64,000 nucleotides of DNA from Enterobacter sp. RHBSTW-00175 (GTDB taxonomy: Bacteria; Pseudomonadota; Gammaproteobacteria; Enterobacterales; Enterobacteriaceae): the NCBI RefSeq assembly GCF_013927005.1, contig NZ_CP055930.1:2604001-2668000 (forward strand), given 5' to 3'. Both the position numbers and the translations under genes were made by a program. Positions within the stretch are counted from its first letter, which is position 1. Every line of letters starts with the position of its first letter. Positions 10,317 to 24,855 of this stretch are shown in pieces. A model generated the notes under the pieces. That model searched no databases, had not been told where the DNA came from, and saw nothing but the letters and a program-made list of their open reading frames with translations.

Positions 10317-10862
10317 ATGAGCGCAGATGAAAACAACCTGATTTGGATTGATCTTGAAATGACAGGGCTGGATCCCGAGCGCGATCGCATTATTGAGATT
10401 GCCACGCTGGTCACCGATGCAAACCTCAATATTCTGGCCGAAGGGCCAACCATTGCCGTTCACCAGTCTGATGAACAACTTGCGCTGATGGATGACTGGA
10501 ACGTGCGTACCCACACCGGCAGCGGGCTGGTGGAGCGTGTGAAAGCCAGTACGCAGGGCGATCGTGAGGCGGAGCTTGCGACCATTGAGTTTCTGAAACA
10601 GTGGGTTCCGGAAGGGAAATCACCTATCTGCGGTAACAGCATTGGCCAGGATCGCCGTTTCCTGTTTAAGTACATGCCGGAACTGGAAGCTTACTTCCAC
10701 TACCGTTATCTGGATGTCAGCACCCTGAAAGAGCTGGCGCGTCGCTGGAAACCTGAAATTCTGGACGGCTTTAAAAAACAGGGCACCCATCAGGCGATGG
10801 ACGATATCCGTGAGTCTGTAGCGGAACTGGCTTACTACCGCGAGAATTTCATTAAGCTGTGA
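10317..10862 (+). CDS. orn: Oligoribonuclease Orn
   Basis: Essential 3'-5' exonuclease that degrades 2-5-nt RNA fragments and the pGpG left from cyclic-di-GMP turnover. It is a DEDDh-family fold: Asp12 and Glu14 in the IWIDLEMTG motif, the [10 protein letters not shown] segment, and the terminal HQAMDDI motif. It has 181 residues, as in E. coli. The ATG at 10317 (MSADENN) is preferred over the one at 10305, which is only followed by a short unconserved MENN extension; AGAAGGGTGG precedes both. Confidence 0.97.
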   Translation: MSADENNLIWIDLEMTGLDPERDRIIEIATLVTDANLNILAEGPTIAVHQSDEQLALMDDWNVRTHTGSGLVERVKASTQGDREAELATIEFLKQWVPEGKSPICGNSIGQDRRFLFKYMPELEAYFHYRYLDVSTLKELARRWKPEILDGFKKQGTHQAMDDIRESVAELAYYRENFIKL

Positions 10863-10871
10863 TTTTTGAGG

Positions 10872-10899
10872 CCCGGCACCCTTGCGCTGCCGGGTTTTT
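10872..10899 (+). terminator. Intrinsic terminator of orn
   Basis: The stem CCCGGCA / TGCCGGG with a nine-base loop is followed directly by five T residues, ten bases after the orn stop codon. Confidence 0.85.
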
Positions 10900-10972
10900 G
10901 TCGCTAAATTGTGCAGCTTGCTGATTAATTAATCATTTGAACAAGATTTCGAAAAAATCGCGTTCAGGGGGG

Positions 10973-11000
10973 TTGCAGCTAAAAGGATTTCTCGTATAAT
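10973..11000 (+). promoter_or_regulatory. Promoter of the tRNA-Gly operon
   Basis: TTGCAG (-35) and TATAAT (-10) are separated by 16 bases and followed by a GC-rich discriminator (GCGCCTCCCG), the hallmark of stringently controlled stable-RNA promoters. The first tRNA starts about 55 bases downstream. The A/T-rich upstream bases could bind FIS, but no specific site is claimed. Confidence 0.8.
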
Positions 11001-11060
11001 GCGCCTCCCGTAACGACAGAGAATTACACGTTACGACAGCAACAAAAGCAGTACAGATTT

Positions 11061-11377
<317 letters not shown>

Positions 11378-11647
11378 AATTCTTCTTCTTCTCTAAAAAA
11401 TCCACAGCGGAATAGTTCGTTGGGGACGTTTTCTATTGCATCTGAAATACTACTATAAACAGAGTTATCCACAGAACCTGTCGTTTACCTCACTGGGGTA
11501 AAAACTTCGCAGGGTGAATAGTATCGCTTTAATGTGTTGAATTTTATTAAGAAAATTTGATTTCAAAATGTTAAAGAGATCACTTGACCTGTTTGCAAAG
11601 CCCGATGGCGCCTGAGTTCTTATTTTTATACACAGGCTGTGAATAGT
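11378..11647. other. Intergenic region with a perfect DnaA-box 9-mer
   Basis: There are 270 bases between the last tRNA and the 3' end of queG. The consensus DnaA 9-mer TTATCCACA lies at 11465-11473. A loose inverted repeat (CGCCTGA at 11609-11615 and TCAGGCG at 11648-11654) reaches into the queG 3' end. I see no gene and no clear terminator; a single DnaA box is not evidence of an origin. Confidence 0.5.
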
Positions 11648-12785
11648 TCAGGCGTCCCGTGTAAGCCCTTTTTCAATCACCCTCACCAGACGCTGTTTTT
11701 GCGGTAACTGCACTTCGACCACGCAGGCATTTCGCTTCTCGATTTGCTGCGCAATCGCCCACTCTATGTGCTCGTCGAGAAGTGGGTGCTCACCTCTACG
11801 ACTTTCCAGTGCCTGAATGTTGGCTTCATCCCAGGGAGCATTGCCCAGGGCAACAGCCACATTTCGGAGCCAGCGTAAATGCCCGATACGGCGGATAGCT
11901 GAACCTTCAGTGACTTTCAGGAACCAGGCCTCGGTCCAGGCGAACAGTTCAATAAGCGGCGGAGCGTGCAGTGCCTTGCGCGGGCTAAAGTCTTCTTCAT
12001 CGGTAAGCTGTGAATAGCGGTTCCACGGGCAAATTAGCTGGCAGTCGTCGCAACCGTAAATCCGGTTGCCAATGAGCGGACGGAACTCTTCCGGGATGGC
12101 GCCTTCCAGCTCGATAGTGAGATAAGATATGCAGCGGCGAGCGTCAACGGTGTAGGGCTCAACGATAGCACCCGTCGGGCAGATGGTCATACAGGCCACA
12201 CACCGCCCGCAACCTTCTTCCACCGGCCCGTCTACCGGCAGCGGCAAATCGATGAGTAGCTCGCCCAGAAAGAAGAATGACCCGGCATCACGGCTAAGGA
12301 TAAGTGAGTGCTTACCTGTCCAGCCAAGCCCGGCTTTTTCGGCAATTGGACGCTCAAGAATAGGCGCAGAATCGACAAAGGGTCTAAAATTCAGCGAAAC
12401 ACAGTGTTGCTGAATAGTTTCCCCGAGTTTTTTTAAGCGGTTACGCAGAAGCTTATGGTAATCACGCCCCAGGGCGTAACGGCTGACGTAACCCAATGAG
12501 GGATTTTTTAGCGTGCGGGCAAACGCCGCGTTGGCCGGCAGATAGTTCATACGCACGCTAATGACACGTAACGTGCCCGGCAAAAGCTCGTGTGGACGCG
12601 CACGCATCATGCCATGACGCGCCATCCACTCCATCTCGCCGTGGTATTGTTTGTCCAGCCAGGCCTGAAGTTTAGGCTCGCTGGCGGAAAGGTCTGTATC
12701 CGTAATACCGACCTTCTGGAAGCCAAGCTCAGCGCCCCACTGTTTAATTTTTTGCGCTAACTGATTGAGATCGAGGGGCTGTGAC

Positions 12786-12787
<2 letters not shown>
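11648..12787 (-). CDS. queG: Epoxyqueuosine reductase QueG
   Basis: Catalyses the last step of queuosine synthesis in tRNA, reducing epoxyqueuosine to queuosine with cobalamin and two [4Fe-4S] clusters. Two ferredoxin-like cysteine groups are visible: CGRCVACMTICPTGAI and CDDCQLICPWN. These follow the N-terminal cobalamin-binding region with RYALGRDYH and DSAPILERP. A C-terminal HEAT-like region comes after. The 379-residue length equals E. coli from the ATG at 12787 (MSQPLDLNQ); the ATG at 12835 lies inside nnr. The start codon shares two bases with the divergent nnr start. Confidence 0.96.
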
Positions 12788-14763
<1,976 letters not shown>

Positions 14764-14779
14764 GCTTAGGGATAACGGG

Positions 14780-16114
14780 ATGATTAATCGCGTTAAAGGT
14801 TGGTTGTTGGCTGCAACGGTGCTGCTGTGCGCACACGCCGGGGCGGCCAGTCTCTCGGATATTCAGGTATCGAATGGTGAAAGCCAGGCTCGGATTACGT
14901 TCAGCTTTATGGGCGATCCTGAGTATGCGTTTTCCCAAATCGATAGTCACAGCGTGGCGCTGGATATCAAGCAAACGGGTGTGGTCCAAGGGTTGCCGCT
15001 GCAATTTAGCGGAAATAACCTGGTAAAACGTATTCGTTCTGGCACGCCAAAAGACGATCAGTCGTTACGGCTGGTGGTCGATTTGACCGAAAAGGGCAAA
15101 ACGCAGGCGGTGAAGCAGCAAAATGGCGCGACCTATACGGTGGTCTTTACCATCAATGCTGACGCGCCACCACCGCCACCACCACCGCCAGTGGTCGTAA
15201 AACGTGTGGAAGAACCGGTATATACGCCGCGGACGTCCACGCCGGCGCGTAATCCGTTTAAAACTGACAATGACCGTATCACTAGCGTGACCAGCAGCAA
15301 TACGGTGACACGCCCTGCGGCCCGCGCGCGCGCGGTGAGCGGCGATAAAGTGATTATCGCTATCGACGCCGGGCATGGCGGGCAAGACCCTGGCGCCATC
15401 GGGCCTGGCGGCACGCAGGAAAAAAATGTCACTATCGCGATTGCCCGTAAGTTACGTGCGTTGCTCAATGATGACCCGATGTTTAAAGGCGTGCTGACCC
15501 GTGACGGCGATTACTTTATCTCCGTGATGGGGCGTTCGGATGTGGCGCGTAAGCAGAATGCGAACTTCCTGGTGTCGATTCATGCGGACGCCGCGCCAAA
15601 TCGTGATGCTACCGGGGCGTCTGTCTGGGTGCTTTCCAACCGTCGTGCTAACAGCGAAATGGCAGGCTGGCTGGAACAACATGAGAAGCAGTCCGAACTG
15701 TTAGGCGGCGCGGGAGATGTGCTGGCAAACAGCCAGTCTGATCCGTACCTCAGCCAGGCGGTCCTGGATTTACAATTCGGCCATTCGCAGCGCGTCGGGT
15801 ATGATGTGGCGACTAACGTATTGAGCCAGTTGCAAAGTGTGGGTGTGTTGCATAAACGTCGCCCGGAACATGCAAGCCTGGGCGTGTTACGTTCGCCAGA
15901 TATTCCATCCATCCTCGTCGAGACGGGTTTCATCAGCAATAACGGTGAAGAGCGCTTGCTGGGGAGCGATAGCTATCAGCAGCAGATCGCGGATGCGATT
16001 TATAATGGTCTGCGTAAGTACTTTGATGCGCATCCGTTGCAGTCCGCACCACAGGGTGGTGCAGGGCAGACGGCCAGTGCGGCTTTGCCAGGTGAGATGA
16101 CCGCTACAAATTAA
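14780..16114 (+). CDS. amiB: N-acetylmuramoyl-L-alanine amidase AmiB
   Basis: Periplasmic zinc amidase that splits septal peptidoglycan during daughter-cell separation, activated by EnvC. A signal peptide spans about residues 1-22 ([16 protein letters not shown]). An AMIN domain (about 25-125) targets the septum. A linker with seven consecutive prolines follows. The Amidase_3 domain (about 190-415) has [21 protein letters not shown] and VETGFISN, covering zinc ligands and the catalytic glutamate. Its 444 residues compare with 445 in E. coli. It lacks the C-terminal LysM repeats found in some other AmiB proteins. Ten bases before mutL. Confidence 0.96.
   Translation: MINRVKGWLLAATVLLCAHAGAASLSDIQVSNGESQARITFSFMGDPEYAFSQIDSHSVALDIKQTGVVQGLPLQFSGNNLVKRIRSGTPKDDQSLRLVVDLTEKGKTQAVKQQNGATYTVVFTINADAPPPPPPPPVVVKRVEEPVYTPRTSTPARNPFKTDNDRITSVTSSNTVTRPAARARAVSGDKVIIAIDAGHGGQDPGAIGPGGTQEKNVTIAIARKLRALLNDDPMFKGVLTRDGDYFISVMGRSDVARKQNANFLVSIHADAAPNRDATGASVWVLSNRRANSEMAGWLEQHEKQSELLGGAGDVLANSQSDPYLSQAVLDLQFGHSQRVGYDVATNVLSQLQSVGVLHKRRPEHASLGVLRSPDIPSILVETGFISNNGEERLLGSDSYQQQIADAIYNGLRKYFDAHPLQSAPQGGAGQTASAALPGEMTATN
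15166..15190 (+). repeat. CCACCG/CCACCA microsatellite encoding the AmiB polyproline linker
   Basis: A run of proline codons (CCA/CCG) within amiB gives seven prolines in a row. The simple-sequence tract could vary in length by slippage in frame. Confidence 0.7.
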
Positions 16115-16123
16115 GGAGCATTC

Positions 16124-17968
16124 ATGCCGATTCAGGTTCTACCGCCGCAGCTTGCGAACCAAATCGCCGCCGGTGAGGTGGTGGAACGACCTGCGTCGGT
16201 AGTGAAAGAGCTGGTGGAAAACAGCCTTGATGCGGGGGCAACCCGCATTGATATTGATATCGAGCGCGGCGGTGCAAAGCTTATCCGCATTCGTGACAAC
16301 GGCTGTGGCATCAAAAAAGACGAGCTGGCGCTGGCGCTGGCGCGTCATGCCACCAGTAAAATTGCCTCGCTTGACGATCTGGAAGCCATCATTAGCCTCG
16401 GCTTTCGCGGCGAGGCGCTGGCCAGTATCAGCTCCGTTTCCCGTCTGACACTCACCTCCCGCACGGCCGAACAGCAAGAAGCCTGGCAAGCCTACGCCGA
16501 AGGGCGCGACATGGATGTGACGGTCAAGCCTGCTGCTCATCCTGTCGGGACCACACTGGAAGTGTTGGATCTGTTCTACAACACGCCTGCCCGCCGCAAA
16601 TTCATGCGCACCGAAAAGACCGAATTTGGCCATATTGACGAAATTATCCGTCGTATCGCGCTGGCACGATTTGACGTCACCATTAACCTCAGCCATAACG
16701 GCAAGGTGATGCGCCAGTACCGTGCCGTGGCGGAAGGGGGACAGAAAGAGCGCCGCCTGGGTGCCATTTGCGGGACGCCTTTTCTGGAGCAGGCGCTGGC
16801 GATCGAATGGCAGCATGGCGATCTGGCCCTGCACGGTTGGGTGGCTGATCCTAAGACATCCAGCGCGGCATTCGCGGAGATTCAGTATTGCTATGTGAAT
16901 GGCCGTATGATGCGCGACCGCCTGATTAACCACGCCATTCGCCAGGCGTGTGAAGACAAACTCGGGGCCGATCAGCAGCCCGCGTTTGTGCTGTATCTGG
17001 AGATTGACCCGCATCAGGTCGACGTGAACGTGCATCCTGCCAAGCATGAAGTGCGTTTCCACCAGTCGCGTCTGGTACATGATTTTATCTACCAGGGCGT
17101 GCTGAGCGTATTGCAGCAACAGGCCGAACCCGCGCTACCGCTGCAAAATGAAGAACCTGTACCGCGCTCTCTGCCGGAAAACCGTGTGGCCGCGGGGCGC
17201 AACCATTTTGCAGAACCTGCGGTTGCGCGTGAACCAGCGGCGCCGCGTTTCTCGTCAGCGGGGAACACTTCGCGCCCGACCGGCGCTAACTATCCAAACG
17301 CCCAGCCCGGCTACCAAAAGCAGCAGGGGGCGTTGTACCGTAAATTGCTCGACACCCCAGCCGTGGAACGTAAAGAGCACATTGAGGTACCGGCGCCTTC
17401 ACTGGAAGGGCATAGCCAGAGCTTTGGCCGGGTACTGACGATTATCACCCCGGATATGGCGTTGCTTGAGCGTGAGGGCAAGCTGGCGCTACTGGCGCTG
17501 CCGGTTGCTGAGCGTTGGCTTAAGCAAGCGCAACTGACGCCTGGGGCGAACGCAGCGTGCGCTCAACCACTGTTGATCCCGGTGCGTTTAAAGATATCCC
17601 CACAAGAGCTGGCGGTATTACAGCGTGCGACAGAGCAACTTGCAGAGATGGGCATTGAATTTGTGTTAGAAGCACAGCATGTGACAATTCGTGCAGTGCC
17701 TTTACCCTTACGCCAACAAAATTTACAAAACTTGATTCCTGAACTGATAGGCTACCTGGCGCAGCAAACAACGTTTGTTGCCGCCAATACCGCGCAGTGG
17801 ATAGCCCGCCATCTGGCGAGTGAACACAATCCGTGGAGTATGGCGCAGGCGATTACCGTGCTGGCAGAGGTTGAGCGCCTTTGTCCGCAGCTAGTGAAAA
17901 CGCCGCCGGGTGGTTTATTGCAACCTGTTGATTTAAAAACGGCGATGACCGCCCTGAAACATGATTGA
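16124..17968 (+). CDS. mutL: DNA mismatch repair protein MutL
   Basis: GHKL-family ATPase that links MutS mismatch recognition to MutH nicking and UvrD unwinding. N-terminal ATPase motifs are visible: [25 protein letters not shown]. They are followed by the transducer domain ([11 protein letters not shown]) to about residue 330, a variable linker, and the C-terminal dimerisation domain. The DQHA(X)2E(X)4E endonuclease motif is absent, as expected for a species using MutH. It has 614 residues against 615 in E. coli. Its stop overlaps the miaA start by eight bases. Confidence 0.97.
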   Translation: MPIQVLPPQLANQIAAGEVVERPASVVKELVENSLDAGATRIDIDIERGGAKLIRIRDNGCGIKKDELALALARHATSKIASLDDLEAIISLGFRGEALASISSVSRLTLTSRTAEQQEAWQAYAEGRDMDVTVKPAAHPVGTTLEVLDLFYNTPARRKFMRTEKTEFGHIDEIIRRIALARFDVTINLSHNGKVMRQYRAVAEGGQKERRLGAICGTPFLEQALAIEWQHGDLALHGWVADPKTSSAAFAEIQYCYVNGRMMRDRLINHAIRQACEDKLGADQQPAFVLYLEIDPHQVDVNVHPAKHEVRFHQSRLVHDFIYQGVLSVLQQQAEPALPLQNEEPVPRSLPENRVAAGRNHFAEPAVAREPAAPRFSSAGNTSRPTGANYPNAQPGYQKQQGALYRKLLDTPAVERKEHIEVPAPSLEGHSQSFGRVLTIITPDMALLEREGKLALLALPVAERWLKQAQLTPGANAACAQPLLIPVRLKISPQELAVLQRATEQLAEMGIEFVLEAQHVTIRAVPLPLRQQNLQNLIPELIGYLAQQTTFVAANTAQWIARHLASEHNPWSMAQAITVLAEVERLCPQLVKTPPGGLLQPVDLKTAMTALKHD

Positions 17969-18911
17969 TGTAAGCAAGGCGAGCCTGCCTAAGGCACTAT
18001 TTTTGATGGGGCCAACGGCCTCCGGCAAAACGGCATTAGCTATTGAGTTACGTAAAGTTTTGCCCGTAGAGTTGATTAGCGTTGATTCTGCCCTCATCTA
18101 TCGAGGGATGGATATCGGCACGGCAAAGCCGAACGCAGATGAACTGCGCGCGGCACCGCACCGGTTACTGGATATTCTCGACCCGTCGCAAGCGTATTCC
18201 GCAGCAGATTTTCGCCGGGATGCGCTGGAGCAGATGGCCGAGATAACCGCTGCGGGACGAATCCCGCTGCTGGTTGGCGGGACTATGCTCTACTTTAAGG
18301 CGCTGCTGGAAGGGTTATCTCCTTTGCCATCAGCGGATCCTGACGTAAGAGCGAAGATTGAGCAGCAGGCGGCAGAGCAAGGATGGGACGTTTTGCATAA
18401 GCAACTGGAGGAGATTGACCCGGTTGCCGCAGCACGGATTCATCCAAATGATCCGCAAAGGCTTTCCCGGGCACTGGAAGTTTTTTTCATTTCGGGTAAA
18501 ACTTTAACGGAACTGACGCAAACGTCAGGAGAAGCTCTGCCGTATCAGGTGCATCAGTTCGCCATCGCCCCGGCGAGCCGTGAACTGCTCCATCAGCGAA
18601 TTGAGCAGCGTTTTCATCAGATGTTAGCTTCAGATTTTGAAGCAGAAGTGCGGGCGCTCTTTGCCCGTGGAGATTTGCATACGGACATGCCTTCCATTCG
18701 TTGTGTGGGATACCGCCAGATGTGGTCGTATCTTGAAGGTGAGATTTCATACGATGAAATGGTTTATAGAGGTGTTTGCGCCACGAGACAGTTAGCGAAG
18801 CGCCAGATAACCTGGTTACGCGGTTGGGAGGGTGTTCACTGGTTAGACAGTGAAAAACCACAACAAGCGCTAAACAAGGTGATTGAGGTTGTTGGTGATA
18901 TCGCTCACTGA
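17961..18911 (+). CDS. miaA: tRNA dimethylallyltransferase MiaA
   Basis: Transfers a dimethylallyl group from DMAPP to A37 of tRNAs reading UNN codons, the first step of ms2i6A. The P-loop GPTASGKT is at residues 17-24. Further signatures are [29 protein letters not shown] and the C-terminal RCVGYRQMW and [14 protein letters not shown] segments that contact tRNA. It has 316 residues, as in E. coli. Part of the amiB-mutL-miaA-hfq cluster; hfq follows after 85 bases that probably carry additional promoters. Confidence 0.97.
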   Translation: MIDVSKASLPKALFLMGPTASGKTALAIELRKVLPVELISVDSALIYRGMDIGTAKPNADELRAAPHRLLDILDPSQAYSAADFRRDALEQMAEITAAGRIPLLVGGTMLYFKALLEGLSPLPSADPDVRAKIEQQAAEQGWDVLHKQLEEIDPVAAARIHPNDPQRLSRALEVFFISGKTLTELTQTSGEALPYQVHQFAIAPASRELLHQRIEQRFHQMLASDFEAEVRALFARGDLHTDMPSIRCVGYRQMWSYLEGEISYDEMVYRGVCATRQLAKRQITWLRGWEGVHWLDSEKPQQALNKVIEVVGDIAH

Positions 18912-18984
18912 ATGTGTACAATTGAGACGTATCGTGCGCAATTTTTCAGAATCGCAAGGTTCTAAGTACAAAACAAGCATATAA

Positions 18985-19308
<324 letters not shown>

Positions 19309-19319
19309 GGTTTCTGCTG

Positions 19320-19328
19320 TTATCCACA
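19320..19328 (+). promoter_or_regulatory. Perfect DnaA-box 9-mer between hfq and hflX
   Basis: TTATCCACA lies in the short hfq-hflX gap. The match is exact, but a lone 9-mer is expected by chance about once per 130 kb of double-stranded sequence, so function is uncertain. Confidence 0.35.
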
Positions 19329-19381
19329 CGGGGAGCCAGCGATCCTGCGTTCCCCGCTGATCTTTTTAGAGGGTTATACGC

Positions 19382-20662
19382 TTGTTTGACCGTTATGATG
19401 CCGGTGAGCAGGCGGTGCTGGTACACATCTATTTTTCGCAAGACAAAGATATGGAAGACCTCCAGGAGTTTGAATCTCTGGTCTCTTCCGCCGGTGTCGA
19501 AGCAATGCAGGTGATTACCGGTAGCCGTAAAGCGCCGCACCCAAAGTATTTTGTTGGTGAAGGTAAAGCAGTTGAAATTGCGGATGCCGTAAAAGCAACC
19601 GGCGCCTCAGTCGTGTTGTTTGATCATGCGCTGTCTCCAGCCCAGGAACGCAACCTGGAAGCCCTTTGCGAATGCCGTGTTATCGATCGCACGGGTTTGA
19701 TTTTAGATATTTTTGCTCAGCGTGCGCGTACCCACGAAGGTAAGTTGCAGGTTGAGCTGGCGCAGCTGCGCCATCTGGCGACGCGACTTGTGCGTGGCTG
19801 GACCCACCTTGAAAGACAAAAAGGCGGGATTGGTTTGCGCGGTCCGGGGGAAACCCAGCTCGAAACCGACCGCCGTCTGTTGCGTGGCCGTATTACCCAG
19901 ATCCTCTCGCGGCTGGAAAGAGTTGAGAAGCAGCGTGAGCAGGGGCGTCGGGCGCGAACAAAAGCCGACATCCCGACGGTGTCGCTGGTGGGGTATACCA
20001 ACGCCGGTAAATCCACCCTGTTTAACCAGATTACTGAGGCCCAGGTTTATGCCGCAGACCAACTGTTTGCGACCCTGGACCCTACGCTGCGCCGTATTGA
20101 CGTGGCAGACGTAGGTGAAACAGTTCTGGCGGATACCGTTGGGTTTATCCGCCATCTGCCGCATGACCTGGTGGCGGCATTTAAGGCCACATTGCAGGAA
20201 ACGCGACAGGCGACTCTGCTGTTGCACGTCATTGACGCAGCAGACGTTCGTGTGCAGGAAAATATTGATGCAGTTAACGTGGTGCTGGAAGAGATTGACG
20301 CCCACGAAATCCCAACGCTGTTGGTGATGAACAAGATCGATATGCTGGACGATTTTGAACCGCGTATTGATCGAGATGAAGAGAACAAACCGATTCGGGT
20401 CTGGCTTTCCGCTCAGACCGGTATTGGTGTGCCACTGCTTTTCCAGGCTTTGACAGAACGTCTTTCCGGTGAGGTAGCACAGCACACGCTGCGATTGCCG
20501 CCACAGGAAGGCAGGCTGCGCAGCCGGTTTTATCAGCTTCAGGCGATAGAAAAAGAGTGGATGGAGGATGACGGCAGCGTGGGGATGCAGGTGCGTATGC
20601 CGATCGTTGACTGGCGTCGCCTCTGTAAACAAGAACCTGCGCTGGTCGACTATATCGTCTGA
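19382..20662 (+). CDS. hflX: Ribosome-splitting GTPase HflX
   Basis: Heat-induced GTPase that dissociates stalled 70S ribosomes. It has an N-terminal HflX domain (about 1-120), a coiled-coil linker ([24 protein letters not shown]) and a GTPase domain with G1 [10 protein letters not shown]3 DTVGF and G4 NKID, followed by a short C-terminal domain. The 426 residues match E. coli when started at the TTG at 19382; GAGGG lies nearby upstream. No ATG gives the full N-terminus. It lies between hfq and hflKC, as in other enterics. Confidence 0.95.
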   Translation: MFDRYDAGEQAVLVHIYFSQDKDMEDLQEFESLVSSAGVEAMQVITGSRKAPHPKYFVGEGKAVEIADAVKATGASVVLFDHALSPAQERNLEALCECRVIDRTGLILDIFAQRARTHEGKLQVELAQLRHLATRLVRGWTHLERQKGGIGLRGPGETQLETDRRLLRGRITQILSRLERVEKQREQGRRARTKADIPTVSLVGYTNAGKSTLFNQITEAQVYAADQLFATLDPTLRRIDVADVGETVLADTVGFIRHLPHDLVAAFKATLQETRQATLLLHVIDAADVRVQENIDAVNVVLEEIDAHEIPTLLVMNKIDMLDDFEPRIDRDEENKPIRVWLSAQTGIGVPLLFQALTERLSGEVAQHTLRLPPQEGRLRSRFYQLQAIEKEWMEDDGSVGMQVRMPIVDWRRLCKQEPALVDYIV

Positions 20663-20718
20663 CCAGAAAGGGGATGCCTGAATAATTCGCCCTTGCATAA
20701 CAAATATGGAGCATATAC

Positions 20719-21984
20719 ATGGCGTGGAATCAGCCCGGTAATAACGGACAAGACCGCGACCCGTGGGGAAGCAGCAATAATCAAGGCGGCAACTCTGGGG
20801 GAAATGGCAACAAAGGTGGTCGCGAGCAGGGGCCGCCGGATCTGGATGATATCTTCCGCAAACTAAGCAAGAAGCTTGGTGGCCTTGGCGGAGGTAAAGG
20901 TTCTGGCTCGGGTGGAAATGCTCCACAGGGGCCGCGCCCGCAAATGGGTGGCCGCATAGTGGGCATTGCTGCCGCTGCTGTGGTGATCATCTGGGCTGCC
21001 AGCGGATTCTACACCATTAAAGAAGCAGAACGCGGCGTAGTCACCCGTTTCGGTAAGTTCAGCCATCTGGTTGAACCGGGCCTGAACTGGAAGCCAACGT
21101 TCATTGACGACGTGACCGCGGTAAACGTGGAGTCCGTGCGTGAACTGGCTGCATCTGGCGTGATGCTGACGTCTGACGAAAACGTAGTGCGCGTTGAGAT
21201 GAACGTGCAGTACCGCGTGACCGATCCTGAACGTTATCTGTTTAGCGTGACCAGTGCTGATGACAGCCTGCGTCAGGCCACTGACAGCGCGCTGCGTGGT
21301 GTTATCGGTAAATACACCATGGATCGCATCCTGACCGAAGGTCGTACCGTTATTCGTAGCGATACCCAGCGTGAGCTGGAAGAAACCATTCGCCCGTACA
21401 ACATGGGTATCACCCTGCTGGACGTTAACTTCCAGGCTGCTCGTCCGCCGGAAGAGGTGAAAGCGGCGTTTGACGATGCAATTGCTGCACGTGAAAACGA
21501 ACAGCAGTACATCCGTGAAGCGGAAGCCTACACCAACGAAGTTCAGCCGCGTGCTAACGGTCAGGCGCAGCGTATTCTTGAAGAAGCGCGTGCGTACAAG
21601 ACTCAGACCATCCTGGAAGCTCAGGGTGAAGTGGCTCGTTTCGCGAAGATCCTGCCTGAATATAAAGCGGCTCCGGAAATTACCCGTGAACGTCTGTATA
21701 TCGAGACCATGGAAAAAGTGCTGAGCCATACGCGTAAAGTGCTGGTTAACGACAGCAAAGGTGGAAACCTGATGGTGCTGCCGTTGGATCAGATGCTGAA
21801 AGGCGGTTCTGCACCTGCGGCGAAGTCGTCAGACAACAGCGGTGCTAACAACCTGCTGCGTCTGCCGCCAGCCTCATCAGGCAGCTCCAGTGCGACCACA
21901 ACGCCTTCTTCGAACGATGGTGACATCATGGACCAACGCCGTGCTAACGCGCAGCGTAACGACTACCAGCGTCAGGGGGAATAA
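20719..21984 (+). CDS. hflK: FtsH-modulating protease adaptor HflK
   Basis: Forms with HflC the large SPFH-family cage around the FtsH membrane protease and restrains degradation of membrane proteins and lambda CII. It has a glycine-rich cytoplasmic N-terminus (about 1-75), one membrane helix (IVGIAAAAVVIIWAASGFY), a periplasmic SPFH/band-7 domain with TRFGKFSHLVEPGLNWK, a long charged helix, and a Ser/Asn-rich tail. At 421 residues it is similar to E. coli (419). Two bases from hflC, so translated together. Confidence 0.96.
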   Translation: MAWNQPGNNGQDRDPWGSSNNQGGNSGGNGNKGGREQGPPDLDDIFRKLSKKLGGLGGGKGSGSGGNAPQGPRPQMGGRIVGIAAAAVVIIWAASGFYTIKEAERGVVTRFGKFSHLVEPGLNWKPTFIDDVTAVNVESVRELAASGVMLTSDENVVRVEMNVQYRVTDPERYLFSVTSADDSLRQATDSALRGVIGKYTMDRILTEGRTVIRSDTQRELEETIRPYNMGITLLDVNFQAARPPEEVKAAFDDAIAARENEQQYIREAEAYTNEVQPRANGQAQRILEEARAYKTQTILEAQGEVARFAKILPEYKAAPEITRERLYIETMEKVLSHTRKVLVNDSKGGNLMVLPLDQMLKGGSAPAAKSSDNSGANNLLRLPPASSGSSSATTTPSSNDGDIMDQRRANAQRNDYQRQGE

Positions 21985-21986
21985 GG

Positions 21987-22991
21987 ATGCGTAAGTCAGT
22001 TATTGCGATCATCATCATCGTACTGGTCGTGCTTTATACCTCTATTTTCGTTGTGAAAGAGGGCGAACGTGGGATCACCCTGCGTTTTGGTAAAGTTCTG
22101 CGTGATAGCGAGAACAAACCTCTGGTTTACGCACCAGGCCTGCATTTTAAAATTCCAATGATTGAATCGGTGAAAACGCTCGACGCCCGTATCCAGACTA
22201 TGGATAACCAGGCCGATCGTTTCGTGACCAAAGAGAAGAAAGACCTGATCGTTGATTCGTACATCAAATGGCGTATCAGTGATTTCAGCCGCTACTACCT
22301 GGCAACGGGCGGTGGTGACGTTTCTCAGGCAGAAGTGCTGCTGAAACGTAAGTTCTCTGACCGTCTGCGTTCTGAAATTGGCCGTCTGGATGTGAAAGAC
22401 ATCGTGACCGATTCCCGTGGTCGTCTGACGCTGGAAGTACGCGATGCGCTGAACTCCGGTTCTGCGGGTACAGAAGACGAAGTCTCTACCCCGGCCGCGG
22501 ATGACGCGATTGCCAAAGCAGCTGAGCGCGTTCAGGCTGAAACCAATGGCAAAGTACCGGTGATCAACCCGAACAGTATGGCTGCACTGGGTATCGAAGT
22601 GGTTGACGTGCGAATCAAGCAGATCAACCTGCCTGCGGAAGTGTCCGATGCGATCTACAACCGTATGCGCGCCGAGCGTGAAGCGGTAGCCCGTCGTCAC
22701 CGTTCACAGGGTCAGGAAGAGGCTGAGAAGCTGCGTGCAGCCGCGGACTACGAAGTGACCAAGACGCTTGCTGAGTCTGAACGTCAGGGTCGTATCTTGC
22801 GTGGTGAAGGTGATGCCGAAGCGGCGAAACTGTTCGCTGATGCATTCAGCCAGGATCCAGACTTCTATGCCTTTATCCGTAGCTTGCGTGCTTACGAGAA
22901 TAGCTTCCAGAGTAACCAGGATGTGATGGTGCTCAGCCCGGACAGCGATTTCTTCCGTTATATGAAGACGCCAGCTAACGCGACGCGATAA
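21987..22991 (+). CDS. hflC: FtsH-modulating protein HflC
   Basis: Partner of HflK in the HflKC-FtsH supercomplex. It has an N-terminal signal-anchor helix (VIAIIIIVLVVLYTSIFVV), a periplasmic SPFH domain (GERGITLRFGKVL, VYAPGLHFKIP), and a long helix with repeated RQGRILRGEGDAEAAKLFADAF-type charged segments. It has 334 residues as in E. coli. AAGG precedes the ATG. Followed by a strong intrinsic terminator before yjeT. Confidence 0.96.
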   Translation: MRKSVIAIIIIVLVVLYTSIFVVKEGERGITLRFGKVLRDSENKPLVYAPGLHFKIPMIESVKTLDARIQTMDNQADRFVTKEKKDLIVDSYIKWRISDFSRYYLATGGGDVSQAEVLLKRKFSDRLRSEIGRLDVKDIVTDSRGRLTLEVRDALNSGSAGTEDEVSTPAADDAIAKAAERVQAETNGKVPVINPNSMAALGIEVVDVRIKQINLPAEVSDAIYNRMRAEREAVARRHRSQGQEEAEKLRAAADYEVTKTLAESERQGRILRGEGDAEAAKLFADAFSQDPDFYAFIRSLRAYENSFQSNQDVMVLSPDSDFFRYMKTPANATR

Positions 22992-23013
22992 ACTCAGGCT
23001 CGTTTGAGTTTTC

Positions 23014-23049
23014 AAACCACCGCTCTTAATGGAGCGGTGGTTTTCTTTT
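23014..23049 (+). terminator. Intrinsic terminator after hflC
   Basis: An eleven-bp stem (AAACCACCGCT / AGCGGTGGTTT) with an eight-base loop is followed by a T-rich tract. It ends the hfq-hflC series, though yjeT may be read through since its ATG is 14 bases further on. Confidence 0.85.
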
Positions 23050-23062
23050 ATAAGGAACCAAA

Positions 23063-23242
23063 ATGAATTCAACGATCTGGCTGGCGCTGGCGCTTGTTTT
23101 AGTCCTGGAAGGATTGGGTCCAATGCTTTATCCGCGTGCCTGGCGTCGTATGATCGCCACAATGAGCCAGCTTCCGGATAATATTTTGCGCCGATTTGGC
23201 GGTGGTCTTGTGGTTGCTGGCATCGTTATCTACTACATGTTG

Positions 23243-23260
<18 letters not shown>
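23063..23260 (+). CDS. yjeT: Small membrane protein YjeT (DUF2065)
   Basis: A 65-residue inner-membrane protein with two predicted helices (about 4-22 and 45-62), connected by a basic segment containing YPRAWRRMIATMSQLPD. It matches DUF2065 in length and sequence. The function is unknown; conservation between hflC and purA suggests a link to one of them. AAGGAACC precedes the ATG. Confidence 0.9.
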
Positions 23261-24662
<1,402 letters not shown>

Positions 24663-24675
24663 TCTTTGTTGCTGC

Positions 24676-24728
24676 TGGCCTGCGGGGAAACCCGTAGGTC
24701 AGATAAAGCGTAGCGCCATCCGGCTAAC
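24676..24728. repeat. REP-like palindrome after purA
   Basis: GGCCTGCGGG-AAA-CCCGTAGGTC forms an imperfect stem, followed by TAAAGCGTAGCGCCATCCGGC, which matches the REP consensus half. It lies between purA and nsrR. No T-run, so it is more likely an extragenic palindrome than a terminator. Confidence 0.6.
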
Positions 24729-24855
24729 GCTCTTAGATCCCCGCTTTTTCGCCCCGTCTGTCAAATAAATTAGCCGCCAACTATCTGGCTGGTTTATCAT
24801 CATTAATGAATATCTCTGCGGTTTGACCGCGTTTTCCCTTTTTCCTGAGGTTGAT

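Noticed and set aside
16139..17119. 326-codon frame antisense to mutL
   Set aside because: Shadow of the mutL coding frame, no recognisable domain.
19703..20926. Long (407-codon) minus-strand frame over hflX and the start of hflK
   Set aside because: Antisense shadow of conserved, GC-biased genes; composition (Cys/His/Gln-rich) and lack of a ribosome site argue against a protein.
20863..21729. 288-codon minus-strand frame over hflK
   Set aside because: Antisense shadow; the hflK frame fully explains the coding bias.
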